From: Pythium myriotylum | Lineage: Eukaryota > Oomycota > Peronosporomycetes > Pythiales > Pythiaceae | NCBI GenBank assembly: GCA_023091665.1 | Contig: JALJCQ010000018.1 | Coordinates: forward strand, 744,001-808,000 | Length of the DNA: 64,000 nucleotides | Direction: 5' to 3' | Shown here: piece after piece, positions 30,951 through 42,369 of the stretch | How the letters are laid out: the number at the start of each line of letters is the position of its first letter | Numbering within the stretch: position 1 is the stretch's first letter | The notes under the pieces: generated by a model | Told to the model about the DNA's origin: nothing | Seen by the model: only the letters and a program-made list of their open reading frames with translations | Databases searched by the model: none | Program-made: the position numbers and the translations under genes

Positions 30951-33900
30951 ATGGAGACGCCGAGTCGGCCGGTGCCGGGCGCGCGCGTCTCGCGCGACGA
31001 CGTGCGCAGCGCGCTGCACGCGCATTTCCAGGCGGCCAAGCAGCAGCAGCTGCGCGGCGCCGCGGCGGTGGGCGCCAAGACCAGCGCGCTGGCGCTCGGC
31101 GGCCGCAGGCGCGTCTTCTCGTTCATCCAAGTGCAGAAGAAGAAGCTCTCGCTCGCGAGCAAGCGGCTCTTCGGCGGCTCCGGCGGCGGCGGCTCGCTCT
31201 CCAAGTCGTACATCCTCTGCGTGACCGCGCAGGACGGCGGCGCCGCGCAGCTCCACTACCTGCAGCTCCAAACCACGTTCGCCGTGGAGGTGCGGCAGTC
31301 GTGGGACATCGCCAAGCTCCTTGTGATCGAAAACAATGGAGTCTCAACTGAGAAGAAGCGCGGGTCGTTCTCGCTCTTCTTCCAGGAGGAAGATGCTCCG
31401 TGGCAATGGCTCGTGGACGAGAGCGAGACGGCGTGGGCCATGGACGAGTTTGTGTGGAGTCTTTGCGCGCTCGCGGTTGACCAAAAGAAGCAGGCGATGC
31501 CGCGACTCGTGCGGTTCAACGTAGAAGAGCTCAACGAAGTGGCCATCCACCACAACCTCCAGAAACGCTACGGGATTGACGTCGATTTACTCGACCACAT
31601 GGCTGCGATGAAGAAGAAGGCACTCAATGGGAGCGATGACGAAGCCGACGACCCGACATCTAACCAGGTAGGAACCGGCAAGCCAAAGAAAGCAGGCAAA
31701 AGCAACAAGTCAGCGTCACAGCAACAGCAGCAAAGACTCACATCAGCCGAGAACGAGGACGCTGCGGCGTTGCTTGCAGACGTGAATTGGAACGAGGATC
31801 AGCTGGTGGAGGTCGAAGAGAACTTGAAGAAGCAGTTGCGCTTGCTGGAAGACGAGAACATCACATTCTTGCTCTCTTTCGAAGGAGATAACAACCAGAA
31901 CAACCAGAACAATGGCAACAAGACGTCAAGCAAGACGACAGCCGCGACTACTTCGGTCGATCGCATCATCGTCGCCATTGAGGCGCTTCAGAAACGAATT
32001 GACCAAGTTCAGGCGTGGAGCAATGAATCAAGTGAGCTCCTGGAGAACACATCGCAAAATATGCTGCAGTTTGAGTCACTCAATAACCAGCTCGAAGTCC
32101 ACTTCAAGAACAGCGTTTCGCTGCAAGAAACGCTCTCGAAGATGATGGCAGCTATCGAGTTGCCGCGCGAGAACATGTCGGTCTTACTCAAACCTCTGTC
32201 GATATTCCCTGATGATTCCCCTGGGAGTCGAACAACCACGTTTGCGAGCCAAGCTGAATCTGATACGCCTCCAAGTCAGCGAGAACTTCCCGAGCGACTC
32301 CAACTAACGATTGCGACCATAAAGCGCGTAGACGAGGGCATAAAATCGACACAGATCTTCCCTGCGAGTGAGATGGCAGCGTTTCGAGCGCGGGGTGAGG
32401 AACTGACCAAGTTAGCAAAGACGCTCTGCGACAAACTTTCGCTCGCGTTCGACTCTTTCCTCCACAAGCGATCCAAGCAATGGGCGGCCATTTCGCGACA
32501 GGCAGCGACTGCAGCAGCTGCTGGAGGGGGATCTCCGACGAAGTCCCGCGTGTCGGTGCCGACGGGTGGATTCGGCATACGCGAGAATCGCGAGGTCTCA
32601 TCGTCGGTACGTGGACCTGAATCGCGTGTGAGTCGCACGATCACATCCTTCGCCAGCGAATCAGAAGGTGGAAGCCGAGAAATGGACTGGGCGTTTTCCA
32701 ACGAGCAGTTTCACACCTCACTGCTCCATTACCAGCCGCTGTTTGAAGCTTTGCAGAGTCTAGATCCGCGGTCACTAGAGAACATGCGGCAACTGTATGC
32801 GAAGCATTCGTCGAGCGTGTATAACCCACACATCCAGACTTTGTTTCGTTGCTTGAAAGACAAACTACCCAGGCACACCTCATCGAAGCACGGACCACAC
32901 TTCTCAAAGCCGCAGGCTCTACAGTCGTGGAGTTTCCATTTGTCAGCTTCTTCACTCGGTGACGCGCTACAGCTTGGTGCCGCCCCATTGATGCAGCAAG
33001 CGCTGGATCATCTTGTGCCGATTATCACACGCGAGCAGCACTTCCTGTCGATGGTCTTCTTTCCGGCAGAGTCGGACACGAACGACAGTACGTATGCGGA
33101 TGACAACAATAACGACGATCTGATGGCCATGATGGAAGGTGTCTTCGACAAGATGCTCAAGCGCTTCATCGATTTCGGTGAGGCGTCTGCAGCCCGCAAT
33201 ATTCTGGATGCATTATCGCTGGTCGTGTTGACCAATCCACTTCTTCCGACGTACCAACAGCAGAGTTTGTTCCTGTTCAATCTCATGGTGAGCTTCCAGC
33301 TGCAGATGAAGCGTCTACTCATCAAGTTCACAGAGGATCAAGAAAGCTGGATCCAGGCTCACTCTCATACAGACACGCGCATGGCTGGCGTTCTCAGCCC
33401 GATTCAAAAGACGCTCGCGATGGTGGGAAAACTCGAAGAATGTGTCTGCGGCAAGACAGATGATAGCACTCTTGCGATCATCTACAATCGGATGATACCG
33501 ACAACAATGCAGTGGCTGGACAAGATCTCCGAGTCGAAACCGAAGTACACCTCGCTCACACGGCTCGAGAACTACCTCTTTATCAGCGAACGGCTTTCGG
33601 CGATCAATCCATCGCGTGAGTTACCTCTGGGTCAGTACGCAGCCCAAGCTCAGATCCGTTACCTAGAAAATTTACAGTTGTACATCGCGTATATCTGGAG
33701 CTACGAGTTCACCCAGCTAGCGCCTCTTTTTGACGGGATCACTGAGTTGCTGAAAACCTTACCTGCACAGGAGATTTCAATTCACAAATCTCGCCAAGAA
33801 GTTCGCCGCGTTTTGGACACTCTAGCAGCAGGGGTTCGTGCTATGTTGATTCGTTAACCTTACTGGTTATCACACTGACCTGCAAACTCACGTAGTTCGA

Positions 33901-34165
33901 GAAGTCCGTCAAAAACATGCACGATCGCATGAAGAAACACTTCCGTGAGAACGCCAAGATGCTTCCAATAGTCTGGGGTCACTTTGTCGACTTTGGGCGA
34001 GAGCGCATGACACAGTATGAGAAGATAGCTGCGGATTGTTATCAGCTTCGCCTAGACCCAACACCGTCGCGGGCCGTTGAACTTCTTAACCGTTTTGCGT
34101 CGCTAGCAACGTCTTCGACTCCGTCAATGCACGCGAACTCTTCTACGCACTCATCCACTGGATAA
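30951..34165 (+). CDS. SEC3: Exocyst complex component SEC3 (EXOC1)
   Basis: Exons 30951-33833 and 33896-34165 (62-bp intron, donor GGG|GTTCGT, which is non-consensus at position 4) give 1,050 aa. Residues about 60-200 match the Sec3 N-terminal PH-like domain that binds PI(4,5)P2 and Rho GTPases (FSFIQVQKKKLSLASKR, YILCVTAQDG). A linker with Asn- and Gln-rich runs, coiled coils (EEIS-type heptads around 280-450) and the helical-rod Sec3_C region follow, ending in LTRLENYLFISERL...YIAYIWSYEF. SEC3 marks plasma-membrane sites and helps tether secretory vesicles before SNARE fusion, which matters for hyphal tip growth. The intron is needed to reach the conserved FEKSVKNMHDRMKKHF terminus; without it the frame stops 8 codons later. 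Confidence 0.92.
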
Positions 34166-34225
34166 TATTTCAAGAGTTCATCGAATAGTGTGTGCTCGCT
34201 CTCGCTTTATTTTGGTGTTCAGATA

Positions 34226-36600
34226 TCAGTTCAGCTTCTTGTCTGCAGAATGGTTTGAAAAGACTTTGCTAGGAGCCGCCCAAACAGCAACTGCGAGGGT
34301 GTGTACCGGGAGGTACAAGCAACATAAGTATGGCAACGCGAGCATATTGATACCTGACGAAAAACTGCGTGCGAAGTAGGCCAACGCTGTGGCCGTACCT
34401 ACACAATTGGAACAAAATTAAGCACTACATCCACGGATACACTATTTAACAGCAAACACATACCTGCCGCGTCGATCGTCGATAAGGTGGCAAAAAGGAA
34501 CATCGGCGATGACACTATAAGCCACAAAGTAAGGAATATCTTCTTGACTGGACGATCCTTGAGCTTTCTGTGTGATTCTACGAGAGCAAAGTACGCCGTC
34601 GAAATCGCACAAAACAACGCCATGGGGTAGTTGAGAATGCCAATGATGCAGTGAGCATAGCTGTCAGTACGGAAGAGAGTTAGCAAACAGAACTTCAACC
34701 AGAGTAGCTCCCGGTACATACACGACAAGAATGAGAAGCACACATTTGAGCGCGCGCGCGCCATTAGAGTCTTCCTCGAGCTGCGATTGTGCTGACTCTG
34801 CCGATGTTGTCTTGTTCGTGCTTGAGCTCGAGTCGAAGTGTTGTATTTTGGTGGTCCATTCGCGAGCTTTAACGTTTCCACGCAATACGTCAATCTGGCG
34901 TAGGTACGGCACGAGACCGAACACGATGGCGAGCTGAGCGACCGAGACCGCAACCAAGATGATTGAATACGAAGCCACTGCAGCACTAGACATCACGCGC
35001 AAGATGATCGTCCCAAAACCCTCAACAAGAACGAAAACTGCAAGTGCGAATGCCACGCGCATGCCCGCTGTTTGACTGGCCGTGAGAATGAGGTGCAATA
35101 TAGCCGGGGAGACTGCGAGCGCGACCGTGTAGTAATACTCGCCGACGGAGACAAAATCGTGGTTGTTGGGAAGCACATAGAGGAAGAAAGACTGGTGAAG
35201 TTTTTCCTCCAGGTTGCTAAGCGAGCGGACAACCAATTCGAGAGACCGCAGTACGCTCTTGATGGACTTAGCACCTTGCCAGTGCTGCGTGTCGATGCTC
35301 TCTGTCAGAGCAAACGTGACTGCGTCAATGTTATAGCTCACGAAGCTTGCGTGGGGTCCAGATGGGCCAGTTGCAAGCGTCTTCATGAAGCGTAGCATGC
35401 CCGCCAGGTTGCCAACGTAATCTCGTGCCTTCGACTGGTATTCAGGTGGGATCACGTCCCGCACGAGCCGCAACGCACTCTTCTTCAGAGCATCCAGTGA
35501 GTCGTTACAAGTCACGCGGCGAAAGCCGTCGCCTTGGTTCTGTTGTTGCACCGTGAGACAACGGTCAAGCACTACAGGCACCGACTCGAGCTGCGTGTGA
35601 GATACGATGGTGTTGACGAGGTCGAGGTTGGGAAGCTGGCCGTTGATTCCTGCGGTATAAACCCCGACCGTGTCGACAGACGTGAGGTCTCCAATAGTCT
35701 CGAGATTAATGGCGGCACGAATGAGCCCCGCGCGCATGGGCAACGAGGAGTCGTCGTCATGCGCGAGCGGGTCGAGATGGTACGCTCGCAGCCACGCGTC
35801 GGTGCCTGGCGAAAACCCGTCAACGCCGTCCAGCGGGCCATCTACAACCAAGCAGTCACATTTGAGACCCTAGTAGCAACTCTGATGGACTGAGAGACGC
35901 ACCGTCGGCGAAGACCAGGATGACATCCTTCGCGAGCCACTTCGCATCTGCGAGGAACTCGAGCAGCGCGAGCCCCAAGGCGACACCAGAGTACGGCGCG
36001 ACCGTCGCGTCGGGTCCAATGTTGCGGTAGTGCGTGACCAGCGCGATCGACTCTTTGTGGTCGGCGAGGGGCGCAGCCTTGAGAATGCCGTAGACATTCG
36101 TGCCGTTCACAGCGCCGTGGAAGCGCTGGCGGTAGGCACCGACGCGGTCGATGGCGCTCAGCTGCGTCTCCAGCCAGTCGACTACACTCGCGCAGTCGCC
36201 TGCGTGGCCGCAGCCGAGCGCGGGCAGACCAGGGATCGCCAGGAACGACTTGTGCCACTCGCGCACGCGCGCCTCCTCGTGGTCCCAGGCCTTGGGGTCC
36301 ATGGAATCCACGAGCAGCGCGTTCTCCGAGATGTAGGTGCCGCGCGGCTTGAGCTCGCCGGTCGTGACGGTCACCGCGGGGTGCAGCAGCACCCAGACCA
36401 CGCCCAGCGCGTACGTGACCCAGCTGCGCTCGCACGCACTCGTTAGCAGGCTCCAGCGTCGCCGAGCGGGCGCGTGGAGAGACGTACCAAAGCGTCAGCA
36501 GACGAGCAGACACGGCGGACGCGAACGCGCGGAGCGCTCGCCGCAGCGGCTTCTCGCGGGGCGCAGCAGGCGCCGCGGGCGTCGGCGTCTCGGTCGCCAT
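34226..36600 (-). CDS. GAA1: GPI transamidase subunit GAA1, 5 exons
   Basis: Exons 36600-36488, 36423-35903, 35841-34722, 34660-34464 and 34398-34226 (introns of 64, 61, 61, 61 and 65 bp counted by gap, all GT-AG) give 707 aa. Domain order fits Gaa1: an N-terminal membrane helix (CWVTYALGVVWVLLHP), then a lumenal metallopeptidase-like domain (GTNVYGILKA, ALVTHYRN, LALLEFLADAKWLAKDVILVF), then six or more C-terminal membrane helices. Gaa1 works in the ER transamidase that replaces a C-terminal signal by a GPI anchor, binding the glycolipid and helping bring the substrate. All five exons join in phase and the last reaches a stop 60 bp from the convergent SEC3 end. The N-terminus is Pro/Ala-rich. 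Confidence 0.92.
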
Positions 36601-36647
36601 TTTTGAGGTGATCTACTGAGGGGGTCTCAAGGGGGTTTAGCGTCTTC

Positions 36648-36665
36648 ATACCAAAATTACGGTAT
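36648..36665. promoter_or_regulatory. Short inverted repeat in the GAA1 / 36720 divergent promoter
   Basis: ATACC (36648-36652) and GGTAT (36661-36665) flank an 8-bp AT-rich spacer. They sit in the 119-bp gap between two divergent start codons. The arms are only 5 bp, so this could be chance. Confidence 0.2.
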
Positions 36666-36719
36666 CTTGGGCGTTGGTTAACTTAGCTGGGTCGCTGGCC
36701 GCCATTAGGTGGTCGGGCA

Positions 36720-37658
36720 ATGGACGAGGTCGGCGAGTACGAGGCCAAGCGGCGTGCGCGCATCCTGCAGAACCAGCAGATGCTGCGGTCGCTGGGCATC
36801 GCCGCGGGGCCAAAGGAGCGCAAGCGCCGCGTGCTGGCGCGCGACGAGAGCGCCGCGGCGCGCGAGCCGAGACGGTCGGCGCGGCTGCAGCAGGCCAACG
36901 GGCTCCGAGGGCCTGAGGACGAGCAGGAGAAGGAGCAGGAGACGCTGGAGGCGGCGCCGCGGCAACCGAAGCGCGCGCGCGTGACCGAGTACAAGCCCGT
37001 GGCGCTGCCCAGGGTGGAGGCCCCTGCGCCCAAGAACGGCAAGCGATCTCGCCAGTCGAGCATGCTGCTGGACATGGACTTGGCGGCGTTCCACGAGCGG
37101 TGGCTCGGCAAGCAGATCTGGCCGAAAGGCAAGGCGACCGTCATGGAAGGCATGTGTCCGCAGCACGTGCCCATGTTCGGCAAGATGAGCGGCATCCAGC
37201 AGTGGCGCAACGGCGTCGTGCTCTTCGTGAACGTGCTCGGCGTCTCCGGCTACGAGAACTCGTTCGCCGAGTCGCCTCGTCCGACCGCCGGCGAGAAGCC
37301 GGCAGTCCACTTCCGCTGGTTCTCGCAGGACCGCCAGACGGAGCAGTCGCCTGCGATCGTTCGGCTGCTCGCTGCTGAGACAGGAGACCACGCGCTCTGG
37401 TTGGAAGGGGCGTCGCCGCCCACTACGGAGCCCTCGACCGAGTCCCAACGCCACCCCGTACTGCTGTTCCTGCGACACATTGACGGACCGTACATCTACT
37501 GCGGTCGTCTCGGCTATCTGGGGCACCTGAGCGGGTCCAGCCCCATCGAGTTCCGATGGCAACTGCTGGACGTCGACAAGCTCGACTGGAGCCGAGTCAA
37601 GGAACTGATCGACGCCTCCGACCTGCAGGCTGAAGACGCGGTCGTCGAGACAGCGTAG
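36720..37658 (+). CDS. Unknown nuclear-type protein with basic N-terminus and beta-rich C-terminal domain
   Basis: This is a 312-aa single-exon protein. The N-terminal 60 residues read YEAKRRARILQNQQMLRSLGI then PRRSARLQ, like the short N-R-I-L-x-N-x-x-x-L-x-x-LGI element of chromatin proteins such as WDR76/CMR1, with several candidate nuclear localisation clusters (KRRAR, KERKRR). After a charged linker, residues about 120-300 form a compact domain: VPMFGKMSGIQQWRNGVVLFVN, HPVLLFLRHIDGPYIYCGRLGY, then FRWQLLDVDKL. The (L/F)FxR...P(Y/F)xYxGRL...FxWxL pattern recalls the C-terminal domain of DUF3427 helicases, but this is a pattern match only. It is divergent from GAA1, with 119 bp between start codons. 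Confidence 0.75.
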   Translation: MDEVGEYEAKRRARILQNQQMLRSLGIAAGPKERKRRVLARDESAAAREPRRSARLQQANGLRGPEDEQEKEQETLEAAPRQPKRARVTEYKPVALPRVEAPAPKNGKRSRQSSMLLDMDLAAFHERWLGKQIWPKGKATVMEGMCPQHVPMFGKMSGIQQWRNGVVLFVNVLGVSGYENSFAESPRPTAGEKPAVHFRWFSQDRQTEQSPAIVRLLAAETGDHALWLEGASPPTTEPSTESQRHPVLLFLRHIDGPYIYCGRLGYLGHLSGSSPIEFRWQLLDVDKLDWSRVKELIDASDLQAEDAVVETA

Positions 37659-37815
37659 GACGACCAAGAACGAACCCGGAAGGCCTCGCCCAGGCCTGAG
37701 AAGGTTCTCGCAGTGTTTCGATTGAAATAGATACGTGTGCTACATCTTACGTGATCCTCGACACAGCCCGTGAAGGTGCGGCGCCGAGGTCGTGCGGCTT
37801 GACTCATAGGTTAGC

Positions 37816-38843
37816 TTACGACACTTCTGTCGGCGGATGGAGCAGGTAACTCATATCCTCCATCGCAAAGGTCACGGGCAGTCGAGAGGCTGCGAGGTGG
37901 AGCTTGGTCATCTGTCGCTTCGTGAGCGCGTCGCCCCGACACGTCATGCTGCTCGCGGGCACTTCGGGCGGCGGCGCCATGGCCTGCTGGTCCATCACCA
38001 GAGCCGAGTGGTACTTGGTCGGCGCGACGCTCGGACGCAGCGACTTTTCCAGCAGCAGCAAGCGCCTCGTCGTGACGATGCCAATCGCCACGCCCACCAC
38101 GAGCCCGGCCATGAACTGCCACGGACGCAAGTAGTAGTAGCTCTCGAGCTGGAGCACGCGCGCGAGCCAGCCGTGCACGGGCAGCCAGCGCGCGTGGCTC
38201 ACGCGCTGCATCTTGTCGATGCGTCGGTCGGCCGCGCGCGCGGCGAGATGGAGGTTCATGACGACGTCGCGCGTGACGGCGCTGATGTCCTCGGCAGGGT
38301 CGTCGCGGGGCACGGACGAGAGCGTGTGCGGCGCGCCGCGCGCGTCGGCCATCGAGAGCGCGAAGCTCGTGCGCTCGGCGGCGAGCGGCGCGTAGCGCAC
38401 GCCGGGCTCAAGCGCCGTGGTCTCCACGAGCGAGCGCAGCAGGTCCCAGTCGGCGAGCGAGTCTAGCAGCAGAGCACGGCGTGAGCGAGAGCGAGAGGCG
38501 CGAGCGCCCGTGAGCAGCTCCGAGCACCCACCGAACGAGAGGCTGCGAGGGTAGTCTTCGAGCTCATGGAGCAGCACGCCCGACTGGAGGTTGATCTGCG
38601 AGAGCACGGTGCGCAGGATCCTACACGAGAGACATATCCGCGACATATCCGCCGGGATCAGTTGACTTATTTTCTTTGAGGCCGGCGCGTTTTCTTCGCG
38701 TTATCTTCTTACCGTTCGCTGCGGTTCGCGCGCTCCGTCGAGAGCCGCGCGCGGTTCTGCGCGAGCAGCAGCGCCTCGCCGATGCGACGCACCGAGTGCT
38801 CGTCGGGGGCGGAGGAGCGCGAGCGAGGCGTGGGGTCGGCCAT
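37816..38843 (-). CDS. Unknown single-pass membrane protein, 2 exons
   Basis: Exons 38843-38713 and 38620-37816 (92-bp intron, donor CG|GTAAGA, acceptor GTGTAG|G) give 311 aa. No signal peptide is present. The first 170 residues are hydrophilic with conserved-looking helices (RIGEALLLAQNRARL, ILRTVLSQINLQSGVLLHELEDY). A single hydrophobic helix, PWQFMAGLVVGVAIGIVTT, lies at about residues 213-231, followed directly by RR and a roughly 75-residue tail. The topology could be tail-proximal type II. I do not recognise a family; the gene may be oomycete-specific. Confidence 0.65.
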
Positions 38844-39646
38844 GGAGGAGCAGGTTCGCGTGTGGCTCCCTCGCTGCTTGGGGAGCTGGGCCACGCGCCT
38901 TCTCGAGAGGAGCACAGGCGAAGTCAGCCGAGGGCCAGGAGGCCAGGTGGTACAGTTTGTTCGCGCTCTAAGCCGGTGTCAACTCTCTATGAACCTGTTA
39001 TAATCCATATTTCTTTCCCGCAGGGAGATGATATGGAGATGGGTGGATGTACTGACGCACGTTCCAATTGGATGAGACCAACAGACTTGTGCAGTCCGGA
39101 GCCAGCTCTTCGAAGAAGAGGACTTTAGAAAAAGGGATATTTCACAGTCGATATGCGTCGGGAGCATGATCGCGCAGAAATTTGTGGAGTCAGTATGGCC
39201 AAACCCGTTGCAGATCCTGTCATATTTCGTGTGGAGAAGATACCGGCTTCGTATGAATCAGAAGCCTAAAGAACTCCTAAAGCATTATCTGTACTTTTCT
39301 TGCAAATACTCTGAAATTCTATTTGACCCGTTGCTTCGATAAATCAGGGGTCCGGCTTAGAGCGCGAACAAACTGTAATTTATTGGTTTTGTGGGGTTTC
39401 TTTGAGGGGGGATGTCGTTCGGTCGTTCTTTCGCACTTCAATATCGAGCAGGGCTAGGGACGCGACACCGCGGACTCAGACTCAGACGCAATGCAGATCT
39501 TTCCGTCTCTTTCTCGACGAGGGGAATAGGTGGGTACACCTACCCCTTTGGAAACAGAGAGAAGAAAACTGAGACCATACAGAACCAGTGTTCGGTCATA
39601 TCCAATTACATCACTGTACACAGAAATGTAGCCATTCTGTAGCTCC
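38844..39646. other. Intergenic region between an unknown gene and catalase 1
   Basis: About 800 bp, clearly AT-richer around 39120-39400 than the genes beside it. No frame here has recognisable content. It includes the promoter of the gene at 37816-38843 (minus) and the 3' flank of catalase 1 (minus). Confidence 0.55.
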
Positions 39647-41230
39647 TCAGTGGGCAATGGCGAACAAGTCGTCGGTGGGATCGATGGCCTTGAACGGAGC
39701 ACGCGGCGGGTTGAGCGTGGCCGGCGGTGCGGCCTTGCGTGCCTGCTTCCCGGCAGCGTGGATCGCGGCGATCTTGCTCTTGACGCGGTGCGCATAGTCC
39801 GGGTCCACGGCGTGGAAGTTGGCGATGGCGCGCGCCTGGATGTCGGCCGTGGCGTTGCTGAGCGTGTTGGCGATGTTGGTCGTGAGGCGGTCGCGCGCGC
39901 CCTCGTCCAGCGTCTTGTTGTAGAAGTCGGTCACCTGCGAGAAGTTGTCGTCGTCCTTGGTGCTGAACTTGTTCGCGATCGCGTGGTCGCCCTCGAACGA
40001 CGCGTAGGCCACGTGCGAGGCCTCGGCTGGACCGCCGACGCTGTTGGGGAAGTAGTTGGGCGCGCCCAGCATGTTGCCGTTGACCGCCATGAAGCCGTCG
40101 CGCTGGTACGTCTGCGGCTCCTTGAGCGGGCGGTTCACCGGGATCTGCTGGTAGTTGACGCCGAGACGGTGGCGGTGCGTGTCCGGGTACGAGAAGAGAC
40201 GGCCCTGGAGCATCTTGTCCACCGACGGCTCGATGCCCGGCACGAGGTGCGACGGCGAGAACGCGATCTGCTCGATCTCGGCAAAGTAGTTGCGCGGGTT
40301 GCGGTTGAGCACGAGGCGACCCACCTCCTGCAGCGGGTACTTGTCGTGGGGCCACACTTTGGTCACGTCGAACGGGCTGAAGCTCGCGGCGTCGGCCTGC
40401 GCCGGCGTCATGGTCTGGATGTAGAGCGTCCACGACGGGTAGTCCTTCTTGGCGATCGCGTCGTAGAGGTCGCGCGTGGCGTAGTCCGGGTCGCTGGCCG
40501 CCAGGCGCTCGGCCTCCTCCACCGGCAGGTTGCGGATGCCCTGGTCCGTCTTGAAGTGGTACTTGACGAACGTGCGCTCACCCTGCGCGTTCACGTTGAC
40601 GAACGTGTGGCTGCCGTAGCCGTTCATGAAGCGGTAGCCGTCCGGGATGCCGCGGTCCGCGAAGAGGAACGAGAGCTGGTGCGTGGTCTCCGGGCGCAGC
40701 GAGAAGAAGTCCCACATCATGTTGTCGTCCTTGAGGTGCGTGACCGGGTTGCGCTTCTGCGTGTGGATGAAGCTCGGGAAGAGGATCGGGTCGCGGATGA
40801 AGAAGATGGGCGTGTTGTTGCCCACGAGGTCCCAGTTGCCTTCCTCGGTGTAGAACTTGATGGCGAAGCCGCGCGGGTCGCGCGCCGTGTCGGCGCTGCC
40901 CGACTCGCCGCCGACGGTCGAGAAGCGCAGCGCCACGGGCGTGCGCTTGCCCACCTGCGAGAAGAGCTTGGCCTTGGTGACCTTGGTGATGTCGCTGTGC
41001 GTGACCTCGAAGTAGCCGAAGGCGCCGGCGCCCTTGGCGTGGACCACGCGCTCCGGGATGCGCTCGCGGTCGAAGTGCGCGAGGTGGTCGATGAGCGCGA
41101 AGTCCTGGAGCAGGAGCGGGCCGCGCGGGCCGGCCGAGGCCGAGGCCGTGAGCCCGTTGGGCGGCAGCGGCGCGCCGTTGCTCGTGGTGGCGACAACGGG
41201 TGTGTTGGATCCGTTGGACGGTGGCGCCAT
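39647..41230 (-). CDS. Catalase 1 (haem, small-subunit type)
   Basis: This 527-aa single-exon haem catalase dismutes hydrogen peroxide to water and oxygen. The distal His is His64 ([17 protein letters not shown]), the distal Asn lies in [13 protein letters not shown] (about 138), and the proximal haem-ligand Tyr is Tyr348 in [16 protein letters not shown]. There is no signal peptide. The C-terminus is DDLFAIAH, with no peroxisomal PTS1, so a cytosolic enzyme or N-terminal targeting is likely. Bases 39705-41192 appear identical, in inverted orientation, to 48585-50072 of catalase 2. Identity stops abruptly inside the coding sequence at both ends. The long antisense open frame here is a shadow of the GC-rich codon usage. 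Confidence 0.97.
   Translation of the reverse strand: MAPPSNGSNTPVVATTSNGAPLPPNGLTASASAGPRGPLLLQDFALIDHLAHFDRERIPERVVHAKGAGAFGYFEVTHSDITKVTKAKLFSQVGKRTPVALRFSTVGGESGSADTARDPRGFAIKFYTEEGNWDLVGNNTPIFFIRDPILFPSFIHTQKRNPVTHLKDDNMMWDFFSLRPETTHQLSFLFADRGIPDGYRFMNGYGSHTFVNVNAQGERTFVKYHFKTDQGIRNLPVEEAERLAASDPDYATRDLYDAIAKKDYPSWTLYIQTMTPAQADAASFSPFDVTKVWPHDKYPLQEVGRLVLNRNPRNYFAEIEQIAFSPSHLVPGIEPSVDKMLQGRLFSYPDTHRHRLGVNYQQIPVNRPLKEPQTYQRDGFMAVNGNMLGAPNYFPNSVGGPAEASHVAYASFEGDHAIANKFSTKDDDNFSQVTDFYNKTLDEGARDRLTTNIANTLSNATADIQARAIANFHAVDPDYAHRVKSKIAAIHAAGKQARKAAPPATLNPPRAPFKAIDPTDDLFAIAH
39705..41192. repeat. Catalase homogenised tract, left copy of inverted pair
   Basis: This 1,488-bp tract has its reverse complement at 48585-50072, with paired coordinates summing to 89,777. 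No difference was found from the sense and antisense translations and several spot checks of bases. Just outside, the N-terminal codons, C-terminal codons and both flanks differ completely. Confidence 0.9.
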
Positions 41231-42369
41231 GTCGGGTCGTAGGAGCTTGGTTGACTTGCTTACTTGGTGGTAAATGCGAGAATGAGCTCGCAGGATTCTG
41301 GTCGACGCGGTTTCGCCACGTTGGCACTGGTTGAACTTGACTTGACAGTTTGAAGCAGAGGCGTGTCGCGTTCTGTATTGACATCTTCCGGAACCGCCGG
41401 CCAGGTCGGAAAAGGTCGGCTCTCGATCCTTTCTCCCGGTCCATCTTCTTTGCGAAAGGTGGGAAATGGTCGCTGGGAGGATGGATCAGGACTTCATGCT
41501 GGCTCGGCCGACGTCCATGTCCTGCCCTGGGCATAGGGGGTCGAGTTCAGCTGCCCCGTGACCTTCAACCGCCCAGCTCGCCCTACGCATTGGTATTAAG
41601 GATACCAGGATGCGTCTGATCTGAAGCCACTCTGGTAGCGGCTGCTCTTTCTCGCGCTCATTCCGACGGTCCCACCCTTTCCGACCCTTGTTGAGAAAAT
41701 CGAAGCATCTTCCCGAAAATGTAGCCATCTTGGATGAGGCTATGATTGGCTGAGGTTGAAAATTCGAACGTTCCAATTGGCTGTTTCAATGACGAACAAG
41801 TGATCACAGACTCACATCGTCACACGCAGCTTCCTCGTCACAGGATCGCGGCTGCAAGCAGAAGGAACCAGCGACACTCCTGCGCGACCAAATCATCGAT
41901 ACAGATCGGCGCTGAGAAAGCCGCGCTTCCCCAATGGCCTTCTCTGTGCGGCCTCTCTGAGACTGCGCCTCTGGCTCTTGGTCACTGAGTTGGTTGACGA
42001 TCAGCCTGATCGGTCTTTGGGCTTGAGATACTCCTCTAAGGGGGCGACTCCTATGCCTGGGAGAACAGGGCAGCTTGCCGTAGTCGACGCGGCGGACGCG
42101 ACGAATTTATCGAACGAGCACAGCAGAACCCGCCTCAATCGCCCTGGTCCTCCGAGGAGAACTCACATTTCGGAGAGGTAGCCACAACCCAAGCGATCGA
42201 GTGCTAAGTAAGGAGTCTACTAGGTCTCGATCTACTTGATCGCTTCGAGGTGCCATCGTCAGTCAGTCGATGGTAGTTGGCGGGAGACCACGTACCAAAT
42301 CTATGGCTCTTGGAGGATCCTGAAGTTCCGTGGATTCTTTCTCGTGACGCGACGCAAGGAATGTGATGG
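41231..42369. other. Intergenic region between catalase 1 and the palindrome
   Basis: About 1.1 kb with short frames only. TTGACTTGAC repeats occur next to the catalase start (41334-41344) and again in the outer part of the palindrome arm (42463-42480). No corresponding sequence was recognised between the right arm and catalase 2, which is about 1.3 kb longer. Confidence 0.55.

Noticed and set aside
34188..34379. 63-codon plus-strand frame after SEC3
   Set aside because: It lies antisense to the last exon of GAA1, which is supported by in-phase splicing.
39650..41242. 530-codon plus-strand open frame antisense to catalase 1
   Set aside because: It is a mirror of the GC-rich codon bias of the real catalase on the other strand. 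The same antisense frame appears over catalase 2. Its sequence is Val/Arg/Glu repetitive with no domain.
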